From contig JAPLSH010000017.1 of assembly GCA_026398735.1 (NCBI GenBank), forward strand, positions 8,062 through 58,330: a stretch of 50,269 bases of DNA, read 5' to 3'. Under the pieces are notes generated by a model. It was not told the origin of the DNA and ran no database searches. It saw only the letters and a program-made list of their open reading frames with translations. Below, piece by piece: positions 16,840-25,719 of the stretch. The first letter of the stretch is position 1. The number at the start of each line of letters is the position of its first letter. This DNA comes from Pseudomonadota bacterium. GTDB lineage: Bacteria > Pseudomonadota > Gammaproteobacteria > Steroidobacterales > Steroidobacteraceae. The position numbers were made by a program, and so were the translations under genes.

Positions 16840-17648
16840 ACCAAGCCCTGCGCAGTGGGAGACAACTGCCGCGCTGCGGCCAACAGCGACTGCGTGGCAG
16901 TGGATTGCGGCGCATCAAACAGCTGCTGCACGGGTCCCTGCTCAACCAGTACTCCGGCGTGCATCACGGCCACATCATCGGCCACTTGTGCCAGCACCCC
17001 CATATCGTGCGTGACCAACACCACTGCCATGCCAAGGCGCTCACGCAGATCCAGTAACAGGTCAAGTATCTGGGCCTGCACCGTGACATCCAGCGCTGTA
17101 GTGGGCTCATCGGCCAATAGCACATCGGGTTCACACAACAGCGCCATGGCCAGCAGCACTCGTTGCCGCATACCACCGGAGAGCTCATGCGGGTGCTGAC
17201 GCAAGCGCCGCGCGGGCGCATCGATGCCCACTGCCTCGAGCATCTGCTGCGAGTGGAGCAGCGCTTGTGACTTGGACAGCCCGCGATGCACTTGCAGCAC
17301 TTCGGCCAACTGCGTGCCGATAGTCAGATAAGGGATCAGTGCGGTCATGGGGTCTTGAAAGACCATCGCAATGCGATTGCCGCGCAACCTGCGCAGTACC
17401 CGTCGATCGGCACCCACCAGCTGTTGACCCGAGAGCAGCGCACTGCCGCCAACCTGCGCACCGGCTGGCGACAAACCCAGCAGTGCCAGCAGCAGCTGCG
17501 TCTTACCGCAACCGGACTCGCCGGCAATACCCAAGATGCGGCCACGCGGCAAACTAAAACTAACGTCGCTGACCACGGTGCGTGCACCATCGGCCGCGGC
17601 ATGGGTCACGCTGAGCCCATCGACCTGCAAAGCAAGCACAGCGCTCAT
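16836..17648 (-). CDS. oppD: Oligopeptide ABC transporter ATPase (OppD/DppD type), short
   Basis: First ATPase subunit of the importer, 270 residues. Walker A GESGCGKTQ, Q loop MVFQDPMTALIP, signature LSGGMRQRVLLAMAL, Walker B VLLADEPTTALD and switch VTHDMGV are intact. It stops soon after the catalytic core (TQSLLAAARQL), about 50 or more residues short of typical OppD, and lacks the C-terminal oligopeptide extension. Start and stop each overlap neighbours by four bases. Confidence 0.94.
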   Translation of the reverse strand: MSAVLALQVDGLSVTHAAADGARTVVSDVSFSLPRGRILGIAGESGCGKTQLLLALLGLSPAGAQVGGSALLSGQQLVGADRRVLRRLRGNRIAMVFQDPMTALIPYLTIGTQLAEVLQVHRGLSKSQALLHSQQMLEAVGIDAPARRLRQHPHELSGGMRQRVLLAMALLCEPDVLLADEPTTALDVTVQAQILDLLLDLRERLGMAVVLVTHDMGVLAQVADDVAVMHAGVLVEQGPVQQLFDAPQSTATQSLLAAARQLSPTAQGLV

Positions 17649-18466
17649 GCGCCACCGCCAGAGGCCGGATCAAATCGATCGCGCAGCGCGTCGCCAACGC
17701 GATTGCAACACAGCACCAGCAGCGCCAACAGCAAGGCCGGACAGATGAGCAAACGCGGCCGTGAGCGCAACTGCGCGGCACCGTCGGCAATCATCACGCC
17801 TAGCGAAGTCAGCGGCGCCTGCGCACCCAATCCCAAGTAGCCCAAAAACGCTTCAACCAGAATGACGGTGGGAATGGTGAGCGTGAGATAGACCGCAACT
17901 ATGCCGGCAAGGTTGGGCAACACATGGCGGCGCACAATCTGCGCAGCGCTCATCCCACCCACGCGTGCGGCAGTGATGAACTCGCGTTGGCGCAGTGCCA
18001 GCGTCTGACCGCGCACGATGCGCGCCGTGTCGAGCCAGGAGACCGCACCAATAGCCACGAACAACAACACGATGTTGCGACCAAACAGCACCGTGAGCAC
18101 GATGACAAACGGAATGAACGGCACTGCATACAGCACATCGACTGTGCGCATCAGCCACGCATCGACACGACCTCCGGCATAGCCGGCTGTCGCGCCCCAC
18201 AGCACGCCAATGAACAGACTGGTCAGGCTGGCTGCAACGGCCACCAGCAGCGAGATGCGACAACCCCACATCAAGCGCACCAGCAGATCACGACCTAAAT
18301 CGTCGGTGCCAAGCCAGTGACCATTGGCAAAGGTGGGCTCAAGGTCGAGCTCATCCCAAGAAGGCGTGTAGTAGTTCCACGGCGAAATCCACGGCACCAC
18401 TACCGCCAGCACCACGATCGTCAGCAACAGCAGCAGACTCCAACGCGGCAACGGGGCGCTATTCAT
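17645..18466 (-). CDS. oppC: Oligopeptide ABC transporter permease (OppC type)
   Basis: Inner-membrane permease subunit of 273 residues. It has the N-terminal membrane segment LLLLLTIVVLAVVVP, the family feature LGTDDLGRDLLVRLMWG, further membrane segments, and the EAA-like coupling loop AARVGGMSAAQIVRRHVLPN that contacts the ATPases. Overlaps both neighbours by four bases. Confidence 0.95.
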   Translation of the reverse strand: MNSAPLPRWSLLLLLTIVVLAVVVPWISPWNYYTPSWDELDLEPTFANGHWLGTDDLGRDLLVRLMWGCRISLLVAVAASLTSLFIGVLWGATAGYAGGRVDAWLMRTVDVLYAVPFIPFVIVLTVLFGRNIVLLFVAIGAVSWLDTARIVRGQTLALRQREFITAARVGGMSAAQIVRRHVLPNLAGIVAVYLTLTIPTVILVEAFLGYLGLGAQAPLTSLGVMIADGAAQLRSRPRLLICPALLLALLVLCCNRVGDALRDRFDPASGGGA

Positions 18467-19383
18467 GGCCGCATCCGCGGGTCCAGCAGCGCCTGCACCA
18501 CATCTGCCAGCAGATTGGCCAACACGATCAGCACGCCATAGAGAATGGTCACGCCCATGACCACCGTGTAATCGCGATTAAAAGCACCGTCGACAAAGAA
18601 CCGGCCGATACCCGGCAAACCAAACACCGTCTCGATGGCGATGGAGCCGGTGATCACGCCCACCGTAGCGGGCCCCAGAAACGCCACCAGCGGCAGCAAC
18701 GCCGGTCGCAACGCATGGCGCAACAACACGGTGCGCCATGGCATGCCTTTGGCGCGCGCTGTGCGTACCCAAGGTGTATGCAAGACATCCAGCAAACTGG
18801 CGCGCAGCAGTCGGGCGATATAGGCCACATAGGGCAGCGACAGTGCCACCACCGGCAGCACCAGATTGCGCAGCGCGCCCTCACCCCAATCCCCTGCCGG
18901 CAGCCAGCGCAGACTCACGGCGAACAGCAGCACCAACAGAGGCGCGGTGACATAGGTGGGCACTGAGATGCCCAGCAAAGCGATGGCGCTGGCGGCCCGA
19001 TCCCACACCGTGTTGCGACGCAGCGCTGCCACAACGCCCAGCGGCACGCCGATCAACAGCGCCAAGCCCATGGCCAGCAGACCGATGGCCAGATCAATCG
19101 GCAGACCCTGCGCGATAAGGTCATTGACGCTGCTGTCTTGATATTGGAATGACGGCCCGAAATCACCGCGCACCACGCCACCCAAGTAGCGCAGGTACTG
19201 CATGGGCACTGGTTCATCCAGGTGATAGCGCGCCTCGATAGCCGCACGGATCTCGGGCACCAGCACCTTGTCGCTATCAAACGGCCCGCCCGGTGCAGCG
19301 TGCAACAGCGCAAACGCCAGCGTGATGATCACCAGCAAGGTGGGAATGGCCACCAACAAGCGTTTGCCAATAAAGCTCAGCAT
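18463..19383 (-). CDS. oppB: Oligopeptide ABC transporter permease (OppB type)
   Basis: Inner-membrane permease of 306 residues. It starts MLSFIGKRLLVAIPTLLVI, typical for OppB/DppB, with about six membrane segments and the coupling loop RTARAKGMPWRTVLLRHALR. Its ATG shares one base with the oppA stop (TAATG at 19381-19385), so translation is coupled; the longer frame to 19410 would intrude into oppA. Confidence 0.95.
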   Translation of the reverse strand: MLSFIGKRLLVAIPTLLVIITLAFALLHAAPGGPFDSDKVLVPEIRAAIEARYHLDEPVPMQYLRYLGGVVRGDFGPSFQYQDSSVNDLIAQGLPIDLAIGLLAMGLALLIGVPLGVVAALRRNTVWDRAASAIALLGISVPTYVTAPLLVLLFAVSLRWLPAGDWGEGALRNLVLPVVALSLPYVAYIARLLRASLLDVLHTPWVRTARAKGMPWRTVLLRHALRPALLPLVAFLGPATVGVITGSIAIETVFGLPGIGRFFVDGAFNRDYTVVMGVTILYGVLIVLANLLADVVQALLDPRMRP

Positions 19384-21029
19384 TACTGCGAAACCTGCGT
19401 CGATAACCACAGATCACGCGACGGGTGGCGATCGGTGATGTTGCCTTGCCAGCCTTGCACCCAAGGCCGGATCAAATGCCGGCTCTGGTAGTAGTACACC
19501 GGGATGAACGCTGCATCGGCATTGAGCTGCGACTCGGCCTGTTGCCAAGCCTGGGTGCGCTGTTGTGCATCACCTGTATTGCTACCTAAAGCAATCAGCC
19601 GCTCGTAGTTGGCATTGCTGTACTTGCCATGATTCTGCGGGCTGCCCACGCGATACAAATCCAAAAACGTCTGCGGATCCGGGTAGTCGCCGATCCAGGC
19701 ATTAAAGAACAGCGCATGCACCGACAGCCGCCGGTTCTGTTGATGCACGCGCCATTCCTCATTGGCCAGTCGTACCTCGGCACCCAGGTTGACCTGCCAC
19801 ATGGCGGCCAAGGCTTCGAGCACGCGACGCGTATCGGGTCCACTGGTGGGATAGGACAGCTCTACCTGCAACGGATTGGCGGCTGAATAGCCTGCTTGGG
19901 CATACAACTGGCGCGCCCGCGCATGACGCTGCTCGGCAGTCCACTTCACCCACTCGGGCAAGGGTGGCTCATAGCCGCCGTAAGCCGGCACCAAGGTATA
20001 GGCCGGCAAATACAAGCCATGCAGCAGCTTGCTGGTGAGCACATCACGATCGACAGCCAGTGTCAGTGCCATGCGCAGCGCGGCCGAGTTAAACGGCGGT
20101 CGCGTCTGATTCAAGCCGAACATGAACGTACCCAGATACGGAGCCAACTTGAGCTGCGAGCCCAACTGCTGCGACAACAGCTCAATATCTTCGATGGGAA
20201 AGCCATCGGTGACATCCACATCACCGGCCAGATAGCGCGATACAGCAGCGGCTCGGTCGCCCACGGGGTAATAGGTCACGCGTTGCAGCTTTACTGCTGC
20301 AGCATCGCGGTAGCGCGTGTTGCGTACCAACTGGATGGCGCCATTGATACGCGCCTCTTTCAGCACGAACGCGCCGTTGGACACCATGACACCGGGCTTT
20401 ACCCACCCTGCGCCGTGCTGGCGCACGACATGCTCGGGCACGGGGAACAAACTGTTGTTGGTGAGCTGATAGGCGAACCAGCCGGTTGGCGCCACCAGGT
20501 GCACCACCAGCGTGTGCGCATCGAGGGCCTGCACACCCAGCTGATCCGGCGGCAGCTTGCCACCGGCAATTTGCAGCGCATTGCGTACCGGTGCCAGCAT
20601 CTGCGCCGCCTGCGATGCCGTGGCTGGATCGACTACCCGTCGCCAGCCAAACACCACATCGTGCGCAGTGATCGGCGAATCATCCGACCAGCGCGCGTCG
20701 GGTCGCAGATGAAACGTCCACTGCAGTTGATCGGCGCTGATCTCCCAACGACTCGCCAGCGCAGGAATCAACTGCCCTGCAGGATCCAGCCGCACCAACC
20801 CTTCGAACAGGTCATCGATGACACGCTGGGCAGGCACTTCAACGCTAAGACCCGGATCCAAGGTGCGCGGGGCCTGATCGATCTGTCGTCGCAGGTGGCC
20901 CTCTGCCACGTTGGGGCCCGGCGCTTCAACGACATTCAGCGCAGCCGGTGCGCTGCTGTGACTGCAACCGGACAGCGCCAAGGCCGACACGACCAGTGCA
21001 GAACACAGCATACGCACCGCGGGAATCAC
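19383..21029 (-). CDS. oppA: Peptide-binding lipoprotein of ABC importer (SBP family 5)
   Basis: Periplasmic solute receptor anchored by lipid; 548 residues. The N-terminus MIPAVRMLCSALVVSALALSGC carries a lipobox (LSGC), so the mature protein begins at that cysteine. Family 5 features follow: RTLDPGLSVEVPAQRVIDDL, WTFHLRPDARWSDDSPITAHDVVFGWRRV split over residues about 99-130, and ALRMALTLAVDRD. Substrates are most likely di- or oligopeptides. The GTG at 21029 overlaps the tRNA hydroxylase stop (GTGA) and supplies the basic residue before the hydrophobic core; an ATG at 21011 is the alternative. Confidence 0.94.
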   Translation of the reverse strand: MIPAVRMLCSALVVSALALSGCSHSSAPAALNVVEAPGPNVAEGHLRRQIDQAPRTLDPGLSVEVPAQRVIDDLFEGLVRLDPAGQLIPALASRWEISADQLQWTFHLRPDARWSDDSPITAHDVVFGWRRVVDPATASQAAQMLAPVRNALQIAGGKLPPDQLGVQALDAHTLVVHLVAPTGWFAYQLTNNSLFPVPEHVVRQHGAGWVKPGVMVSNGAFVLKEARINGAIQLVRNTRYRDAAAVKLQRVTYYPVGDRAAAVSRYLAGDVDVTDGFPIEDIELLSQQLGSQLKLAPYLGTFMFGLNQTRPPFNSAALRMALTLAVDRDVLTSKLLHGLYLPAYTLVPAYGGYEPPLPEWVKWTAEQRHARARQLYAQAGYSAANPLQVELSYPTSGPDTRRVLEALAAMWQVNLGAEVRLANEEWRVHQQNRRLSVHALFFNAWIGDYPDPQTFLDLYRVGSPQNHGKYSNANYERLIALGSNTGDAQQRTQAWQQAESQLNADAAFIPVYYYQSRHLIRPWVQGWQGNITDRHPSRDLWLSTQVSQ

Positions 21030-21637
21030 GGCGGCGGACCGCTATGAAACCGAAACTGCGTATCGGGACGGGTGATCAATTCGGCCTCGACCTGGGCAAG
21101 CGCGTGCAAACGCTGCTGCAACTGCTCTGCCACTACGTCAGGTTGCTCGTCCGGCTGCGCTTCAACTGCGGCACTGTGGGCCAATTGCAGATACAGGCCC
21201 TCGTGACGCCGCTCTGACAGTGCCAGATCGGCATAGAACGTACCCAAAGCCTGCGGCAACAGCGGGGCCAGCAGCTCAAAGCGTTCGCAGGAACGCGCTT
21301 CAATCAGGGCCCCCACCAGCATGAGATCGAGCTTGCGTTGTGGCTCGTGATTGCGCAGTGCACGACGCAGCTCGGCGGCATAGCGTCCAGGCGCCATCCG
21401 CTGCGGCGCCACAGCGCGCTGCTGCAGCACCTTATCCACCTGTTCAAAGTGCCGCAGCTCTTCACGCGCCAGCCGTGCCAGCCGGGCGCACAGCACGCGG
21501 TCTTCCGGGTACGCGAACATCAAGGCCAGCGCAGTTGATGCAGCCTTTTTTTCGCAATTGGCATGATCCAACAGCAGCTCATCCTGCCGGCTCACTGCCG
21601 CTTCCAACCACGCAACCGGTGTGGCTGAGGCCAACAT
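21026..21637 (-). CDS. miaE: tRNA-(ms2io6A)-hydroxylase
   Basis: Non-haem diiron monooxygenase that hydroxylates the isopentenyl group of ms2i6A37 in tRNAs reading U-initial codons. The 203-residue protein shows the four-helix iron-binding pattern: DHANCEKKAAST, REELRHFEQV, EARSCERFELL and SERRHEGLY, plus DRVL and MAPGRYAA regions known in MiaE. It is coupled on both sides: its ATG shares a base with the kinase stop (TGATG) and its stop overlaps the oppA GTG. It needs MiaA and MiaB, which are not here. Oxygen-dependent chemistry fits an aerobic lifestyle. Confidence 0.94.
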   Translation of the reverse strand: MLASATPVAWLEAAVSRQDELLLDHANCEKKAASTALALMFAYPEDRVLCARLARLAREELRHFEQVDKVLQQRAVAPQRMAPGRYAAELRRALRNHEPQRKLDLMLVGALIEARSCERFELLAPLLPQALGTFYADLALSERRHEGLYLQLAHSAAVEAQPDEQPDVVAEQLQQRLHALAQVEAELITRPDTQFRFHSGPPP

Positions 21638-22887
21638 CAGGCTGCAATCCCTTTCAATTGCAGCAGCACCGTATATAGCTGCTGCTCTACTTGCTGCGCC
21701 GTGGCAGGACGGTCGGCAGGCAGTTTGGCCAACAGCGTATCGATAAGCGGCTGCAGCAATCGCAGCGCATCGGGCAGGCGCGGAATGGGCGCGTGGCGGT
21801 GCTTGTAGAGGATGGCCATGGAGTTCTTGTCTGTAAAAGGCTTCTCGCCCACCAACATCTCATAAAGAATCACACCCAGACTGTAAAAGTCAGTGCGCAA
21901 GTCCACATCCTCGCCATGGCCCTGCTCCGGACTCATGTAGTGCGGCGTTCCGAAAATAAGTCCGGGATCGGTGATCTCTGCATCCAGCGCTAGCTGCTTG
22001 GCCAAACCAAAGTCAGTCAGCGCCAACTGGTTCATGCCGCGCATCAGCACGTTGCCGGGCTTCAAATCCCGGTGCAATGCACCCGAGTCATGCAGCACAC
22101 GCAGCGCGCGCGCAATTTGGATGGACAGCGCCAGAGCTTCTTCGGGCGACAAGCCCATCTTCAAGCGCCGCCGCAGATCGCCATCGGGAAAGTAATCCAT
22201 CGACAGATAGGCATGATCATCGGCCACGCCCAACTCATGGCAGCGCACGATGTTGGAGTGCTGCAGCGGACGGGCGATTTCGTATTCCTGCAAAAAGCGC
22301 TCGAAGCTCTGATCGATGCCCGCAGGGTCGCGCAGCGACGGGGTGACCTTGACCACCACCAGCGAGCCGATGCGCTCGTGTTCAGCCAAAAACAGTTGCG
22401 AGAACGAGCCACCCGCCAGACGACGGATACAGCGATAGCCTGGTATGCGCACGCTGCCAAAGCGGCGCGACTGTTCAGCTTCGGGCGAACCACGCCACTG
22501 CGACAGCTGACGCTGCTGGGTGATGGAGGCCTCCCGCAGCAATTCGATGAACGGCTCACCGCCTACGCTGCGCCGGTCTATCACACCAAACGCGCCGAAG
22601 ATGCGCGCACGGCGGGCATCATCATCTGCCGCATCGGTCGCCAGATAGATAACCGGTGCAAAGCCACGCCGGGCTGCCAAGTCCTGCAACCAAGCCAAGC
22701 CCTCGCCGCCCGGCCAAGCTGCGCCAAGCAGAACGACGTCGTAGCCCTGTGCCAAAAACTCGGGCGGCAAGGCGCCGCGTGCATCGGGCTGATGAACCTC
22801 TATGCGGGCATCGGGCCAGACACGGCCCACACCATGACGAATTGCCGATCGCAGCCGTGCGTCATCTTCGATGAGCAGCAGGCGCAT
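21637..22887 (-). CDS. Pseudo-receiver / Hanks-type Ser-Thr protein kinase fusion
   Basis: Soluble 416-residue fusion. Residues 1-115 are a receiver fold: acidic pocket E7-D8-D9 is kept, but the phospho-acceptor position is Gly55 (VVLLGAAWPGGEGL) and the conserved lysine region reads IDRRS, so phosphotransfer is not expected. Residues about 148-400 form a complete kinase: glycine loop LAGGSFSQLFLAEH, K180, HRD at 272-274 (LHRDLKPGNV), DFG at 292-294, GTPHYMSPEQ and DFYSLGVILYEML. No membrane segment or PASTA domain follows. It starts 9 bp after purF and its stop overlaps miaE. The receiver may be a dimerisation or regulatory module; targets are unknown, with tRNA modification or peptide uptake suggested only by linkage. 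Confidence 0.9.
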   Translation of the reverse strand: MRLLLIEDDARLRSAIRHGVGRVWPDARIEVHQPDARGALPPEFLAQGYDVVLLGAAWPGGEGLAWLQDLAARRGFAPVIYLATDAADDDARRARIFGAFGVIDRRSVGGEPFIELLREASITQQRQLSQWRGSPEAEQSRRFGSVRIPGYRCIRRLAGGSFSQLFLAEHERIGSLVVVKVTPSLRDPAGIDQSFERFLQEYEIARPLQHSNIVRCHELGVADDHAYLSMDYFPDGDLRRRLKMGLSPEEALALSIQIARALRVLHDSGALHRDLKPGNVLMRGMNQLALTDFGLAKQLALDAEITDPGLIFGTPHYMSPEQGHGEDVDLRTDFYSLGVILYEMLVGEKPFTDKNSMAILYKHRHAPIPRLPDALRLLQPLIDTLLAKLPADRPATAQQVEQQLYTVLLQLKGIAA

Positions 22888-22896
22888 GCGAGGCTA

Positions 22897-24393
22897 TCAG
22901 CTGACGACTTTGAGCTGCGGATCGCGGCGCGCGGTACGCGTGCGATCGTTGCGCTCCTGCTGCAGTCGGGCCAGATACTCGGGAGTGACATCGCCGGTGA
23001 CGTATTGACCCGAGAAACAGGACGTGTCGAAAGCGGTGATGGTCGCGTTATCGTGACGGCAGGCAGTAACCAGGTCTTCCAGATCCTGATAGATGAGCCA
23101 ATCAGCGCCGATTGCCGCAGCAATCTCTTCGACGTTGCGCCCTGCTGCCACCAATTCGCTGGCCGCAGGCATGTCGATGCCATACACATAGGGATAGCGT
23201 ACCGGCGGTGCGGCCGAGGCAAAATACACTTTGCGTGCACCGGCCTCGCGCGCCAATTCGATAATCTGCGCTGAGGTTGTGCCACGCACGATCGAGTCAT
23301 CCACCAGCAACACGTTCTTGCCGCGAAACTCCAGATCGATGGCGTTGAGTTTGCGACGCACCGATTTCTGGCGCTGCTCCTGCCCCGGCATGATGAAGGT
23401 GCGGCCGATATAGCGGTTCTTATTAAAGCCCTCGCGATACTTGATGCCCAGCTTCTGCGCCAACTGCAGCGCACAGGTGCGGCTGGTATCGGGGATGGGA
23501 ATCACCACATCAATGTCGTGATCGGGACGCTCGCGCTTGAGCTTGTCGGCCAGCTTTTCGCCCATGCGCATGCGCGCGCGATACACCGAGATGTTGTCGA
23601 TGATCGAATCCGGGCGCGCAAAATAAACGTATTCAAAAATGCACGGCGTGTGAGCCACAGCCGTGACGCATTGGTTGGAATGCAGGCGACCTTGCTCATC
23701 GATGAGGATGGCCTCGCCCGGCGCCACATCGCGCACCACATCGAAGGCCAGCATGGTCAATGCCACGCTCTCTGAGGCCAGCATGTACTCCATGCCCTTG
23801 GCACTGCGGCGCTGACCCAACACCAGCGGACGGATACCGTTGGGATCACGAAAACCCAGCACGCCATGGCCGATGATCATGGCCACCACCGCATAAGCAC
23901 CGCGGCAGCGGCGATAGACCGCATTGGCAGCGGCAAACAGATCGCCCGGCGTCACGCGCGACGTACCCACGCGCTGCAACTCCGACGCAAACACATTGAG
24001 CAGCACTTCAGAATCTGAATGGGTATTGAGGTGACGGCGATCTTCGCGCACCAGTACCGCGCCTAATTCGGCCGCGTTGGTGAGGTTGCCGTTGTGGGCC
24101 AGGCAAATGCCATAGGGCGCGTTGACATAGAACGGCTGCACTTCAGACAGGCTGTCACCACCGGCGGTGGGATAGCGCACATGGCCGATGCCGATATTGC
24201 CGCGCAGCGCTTCCATGTCGTCTTGATCAAACAGTTCACGCACCAGGCCGCGGCCTTTGCTGGCAAACAGCTCACCGTTCTCGCTGGTCATGATGCCTGC
24301 GGCATCTTGGCCGCGATGCTGCAAGCCAGTCAGGGCGTCATAGAGCTGAGAATTGACTGGGCTGCGACCCACGATACCGACGATGCCGCACAT
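22897..24393 (-). CDS. purF: Amidophosphoribosyltransferase, first step of purine synthesis
   Basis: Converts PRPP and glutamine to phosphoribosylamine. The 498-residue protein starts [17 protein letters not shown] with the N-terminal glutaminase nucleophile Cys2, has [12 protein letters not shown], and carries the PRPP loop [17 protein letters not shown] near residue 367. The N-terminus directly after Met is Cys, so no propeptide is expected. It ends the conserved fimV-truA-accD-folC-dedD-cvpA-purF row; the cvpA stop is 11 bp upstream. Confidence 0.98.
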   Translation of the reverse strand: MCGIVGIVGRSPVNSQLYDALTGLQHRGQDAAGIMTSENGELFASKGRGLVRELFDQDDMEALRGNIGIGHVRYPTAGGDSLSEVQPFYVNAPYGICLAHNGNLTNAAELGAVLVREDRRHLNTHSDSEVLLNVFASELQRVGTSRVTPGDLFAAANAVYRRCRGAYAVVAMIIGHGVLGFRDPNGIRPLVLGQRRSAKGMEYMLASESVALTMLAFDVVRDVAPGEAILIDEQGRLHSNQCVTAVAHTPCIFEYVYFARPDSIIDNISVYRARMRMGEKLADKLKRERPDHDIDVVIPIPDTSRTCALQLAQKLGIKYREGFNKNRYIGRTFIMPGQEQRQKSVRRKLNAIDLEFRGKNVLLVDDSIVRGTTSAQIIELAREAGARKVYFASAAPPVRYPYVYGIDMPAASELVAAGRNVEEIAAAIGADWLIYQDLEDLVTACRHDNATITAFDTSCFSGQYVTGDVTPEYLARLQQERNDRTRTARRDPQLKVVS

Positions 24394-24404
24394 GCTGAAC
24401 TCCG

Positions 24405-24905
24405 TTACTTGTGGTCGAGAGAAAAACTGCCCCGCGGCACCGGATCACCAGCCAACACTCGCAGGCCGGAGACCACCTTCTCGACAATCGGAATAAAACG
24501 CGCGTGTTGCCACCAAGGCTGCGAATCCAGTCGTACGGACTGGCAGGCAATGGCCAGCACACCCACTATCACCACGCCGCGCGCGAGGCCGAACAAAAAG
24601 CCCAGGAAACGATCCATGCCGCGAAGCATGGCAACCCGCAGCAACCAGCCCAGGATGGCGTTGATGACGCCGCCCACACACAACACCAACAAGAAGATGA
24701 CTGTGGCACCGGCCCAAGTGCTAAACGGCGGATCGGCCAGATCACCGCCCAGATAAGGTTCGATCAGGTACCCGAAATGCCAGGCCAGCAGCAACGCAGT
24801 CAGCCACGTGACCAGCGAGACCACGCCGCGCAAAAAGCCGCTGAGCACACCGGCTACTGCAGAGCCAGCAAGAATGGCGAGGATGGTGTAATCGAGTACT
24901 GTCAT
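24405..24905 (-). CDS. cvpA: CvpA family inner-membrane protein
   Basis: Integral membrane protein of 166 residues with about four hydrophobic segments (for example [19 protein letters not shown] near the start and [19 protein letters not shown] in the middle). In E. coli it is needed for colicin V production and bile-salt tolerance; the molecular role is unclear. Its position before purF is conserved across gammaproteobacteria. Confidence 0.95.
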   Translation of the reverse strand: MTVLDYTILAILAGSAVAGVLSGFLRGVVSLVTWLTALLLAWHFGYLIEPYLGGDLADPPFSTWAGATVIFLLVLCVGGVINAILGWLLRVAMLRGMDRFLGFLFGLARGVVIVGVLAIACQSVRLDSQPWWQHARFIPIVEKVVSGLRVLAGDPVPRGSFSLDHK

Positions 24906-24975
24906 GACACGCCGCCGAAGGCCGCAAGTGACCTTGCAAAGTCTACCGGATTAGCCAACGGGACAAACGCGTGAC

Positions 24976-25698
24976 TCAAGGTGCCTGCAAGCTTGCGCGA
25001 TAGCCGCCGCCCACCAACTTGGCCTGCAGTGCTTGAGCGGCCTTGCGATCCTTGACAGGCCCCACTCTCACCTTGAACTGGCTCTTGCCCGCATCACGCA
25101 CCTGCGCGCTGTAGCCCTTGGCTGTCAGATCGCGCATGAGCCGCTGGGCATTTTCACGTTGCGAGAAACTGCCGACCTGTACCCACCAATCGCCGTTGTT
25201 GGGTTTGGCTTTGGGATCAGCCTTGGCTTTCGCGTCCACCTTGGCTTTGGCATCAGTCTTGGCTTTGGAATCTGTCTTGGCTTTTGCGTCCGGCGCAGCA
25301 GCCGCCGGCGACGAAGCCGGCTTGACCACCACGGGTTTGGGCTTGGGAGGACGCACGCCCGGCACCGGTTGCGGCGCAGGCTCCACAGGAGTTGCCACGG
25401 CCGGAGCAGGCGGCACCGGCTCTTCGACCGGTGGCAGCTCGGGCGCAGTCTCGGGCGCAGGCAACACCGGCTGCGTCTGGTCCGGAGGCCGGGCGAGCAA
25501 GGCCGACTGATCTGCCGCTGCAGCCAACGGATCGGTGTTGGAGGGCAAGGTATAGGTGACGGCGGGCTTGGTGGCTTCATCGCCCTCGGCCGTCACAGGC
25601 TTGCTACCGCGCCCGGAGAGCATCTCGGGGACCAGTAACACCAGAATGGCGACCAGAATCAGTGCGCCGGTGAGTCGTTCTTTGCTGCGGGTTTCCAC
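24976..25698 (-). CDS. dedD: SPOR-domain cell division protein (DedD type)
   Basis: Bitopic inner-membrane protein of 240 residues. A short cytoplasmic tail (METRSKERLTG) and one membrane segment (about 11-27) precede a long Pro/Ala-rich periplasmic linker and a C-terminal SPOR domain (about 170-238; DWWVQVGSFSQRENAQRL) that binds denuded septal peptidoglycan. Residues 137-166 are five near-identical 6-residue Asp/Lys/Ala repeats. Seen in the usual folC-dedD-cvpA order. Confidence 0.93.
   Translation of the reverse strand: METRSKERLTGALILVAILVLLVPEMLSGRGSKPVTAEGDEATKPAVTYTLPSNTDPLAAAADQSALLARPPDQTQPVLPAPETAPELPPVEEPVPPAPAVATPVEPAPQPVPGVRPPKPKPVVVKPASSPAAAAPDAKAKTDSKAKTDAKAKVDAKAKADPKAKPNNGDWWVQVGSFSQRENAQRLMRDLTAKGYSAQVRDAGKSQFKVRVGPVKDRKAAQALQAKLVGGGYRASLQAP
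25201..25290 (-). repeat. Five 18-bp tandem repeats in dedD linker
   Basis: Five in-frame 18-bp units encode D(A/S/P)KAK(x), for example DAKAKT and DSKAKT. The repeats lie between the membrane anchor and the SPOR domain, so copy-number change would alter linker length and charge without breaking the frame. Confidence 0.8.
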
Positions 25699-25719
25699 GC
25701 GGCGCAGTATAACCCCGCC

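Noticed and set aside
19896-21047. 383-codon plus-strand frame opposite oppA
   Set aside because: Shadow of oppA, no ribosome site or motif.
22072-23274. 400-codon plus-strand frame opposite the kinase and purF
   Set aside because: Spans two real genes on the other strand; composition is that of a GC-rich shadow frame.
25201-25290. Regular repeats as a CRISPR array
   Set aside because: The units are contiguous 18-bp coding repeats with no spacers, inside dedD.
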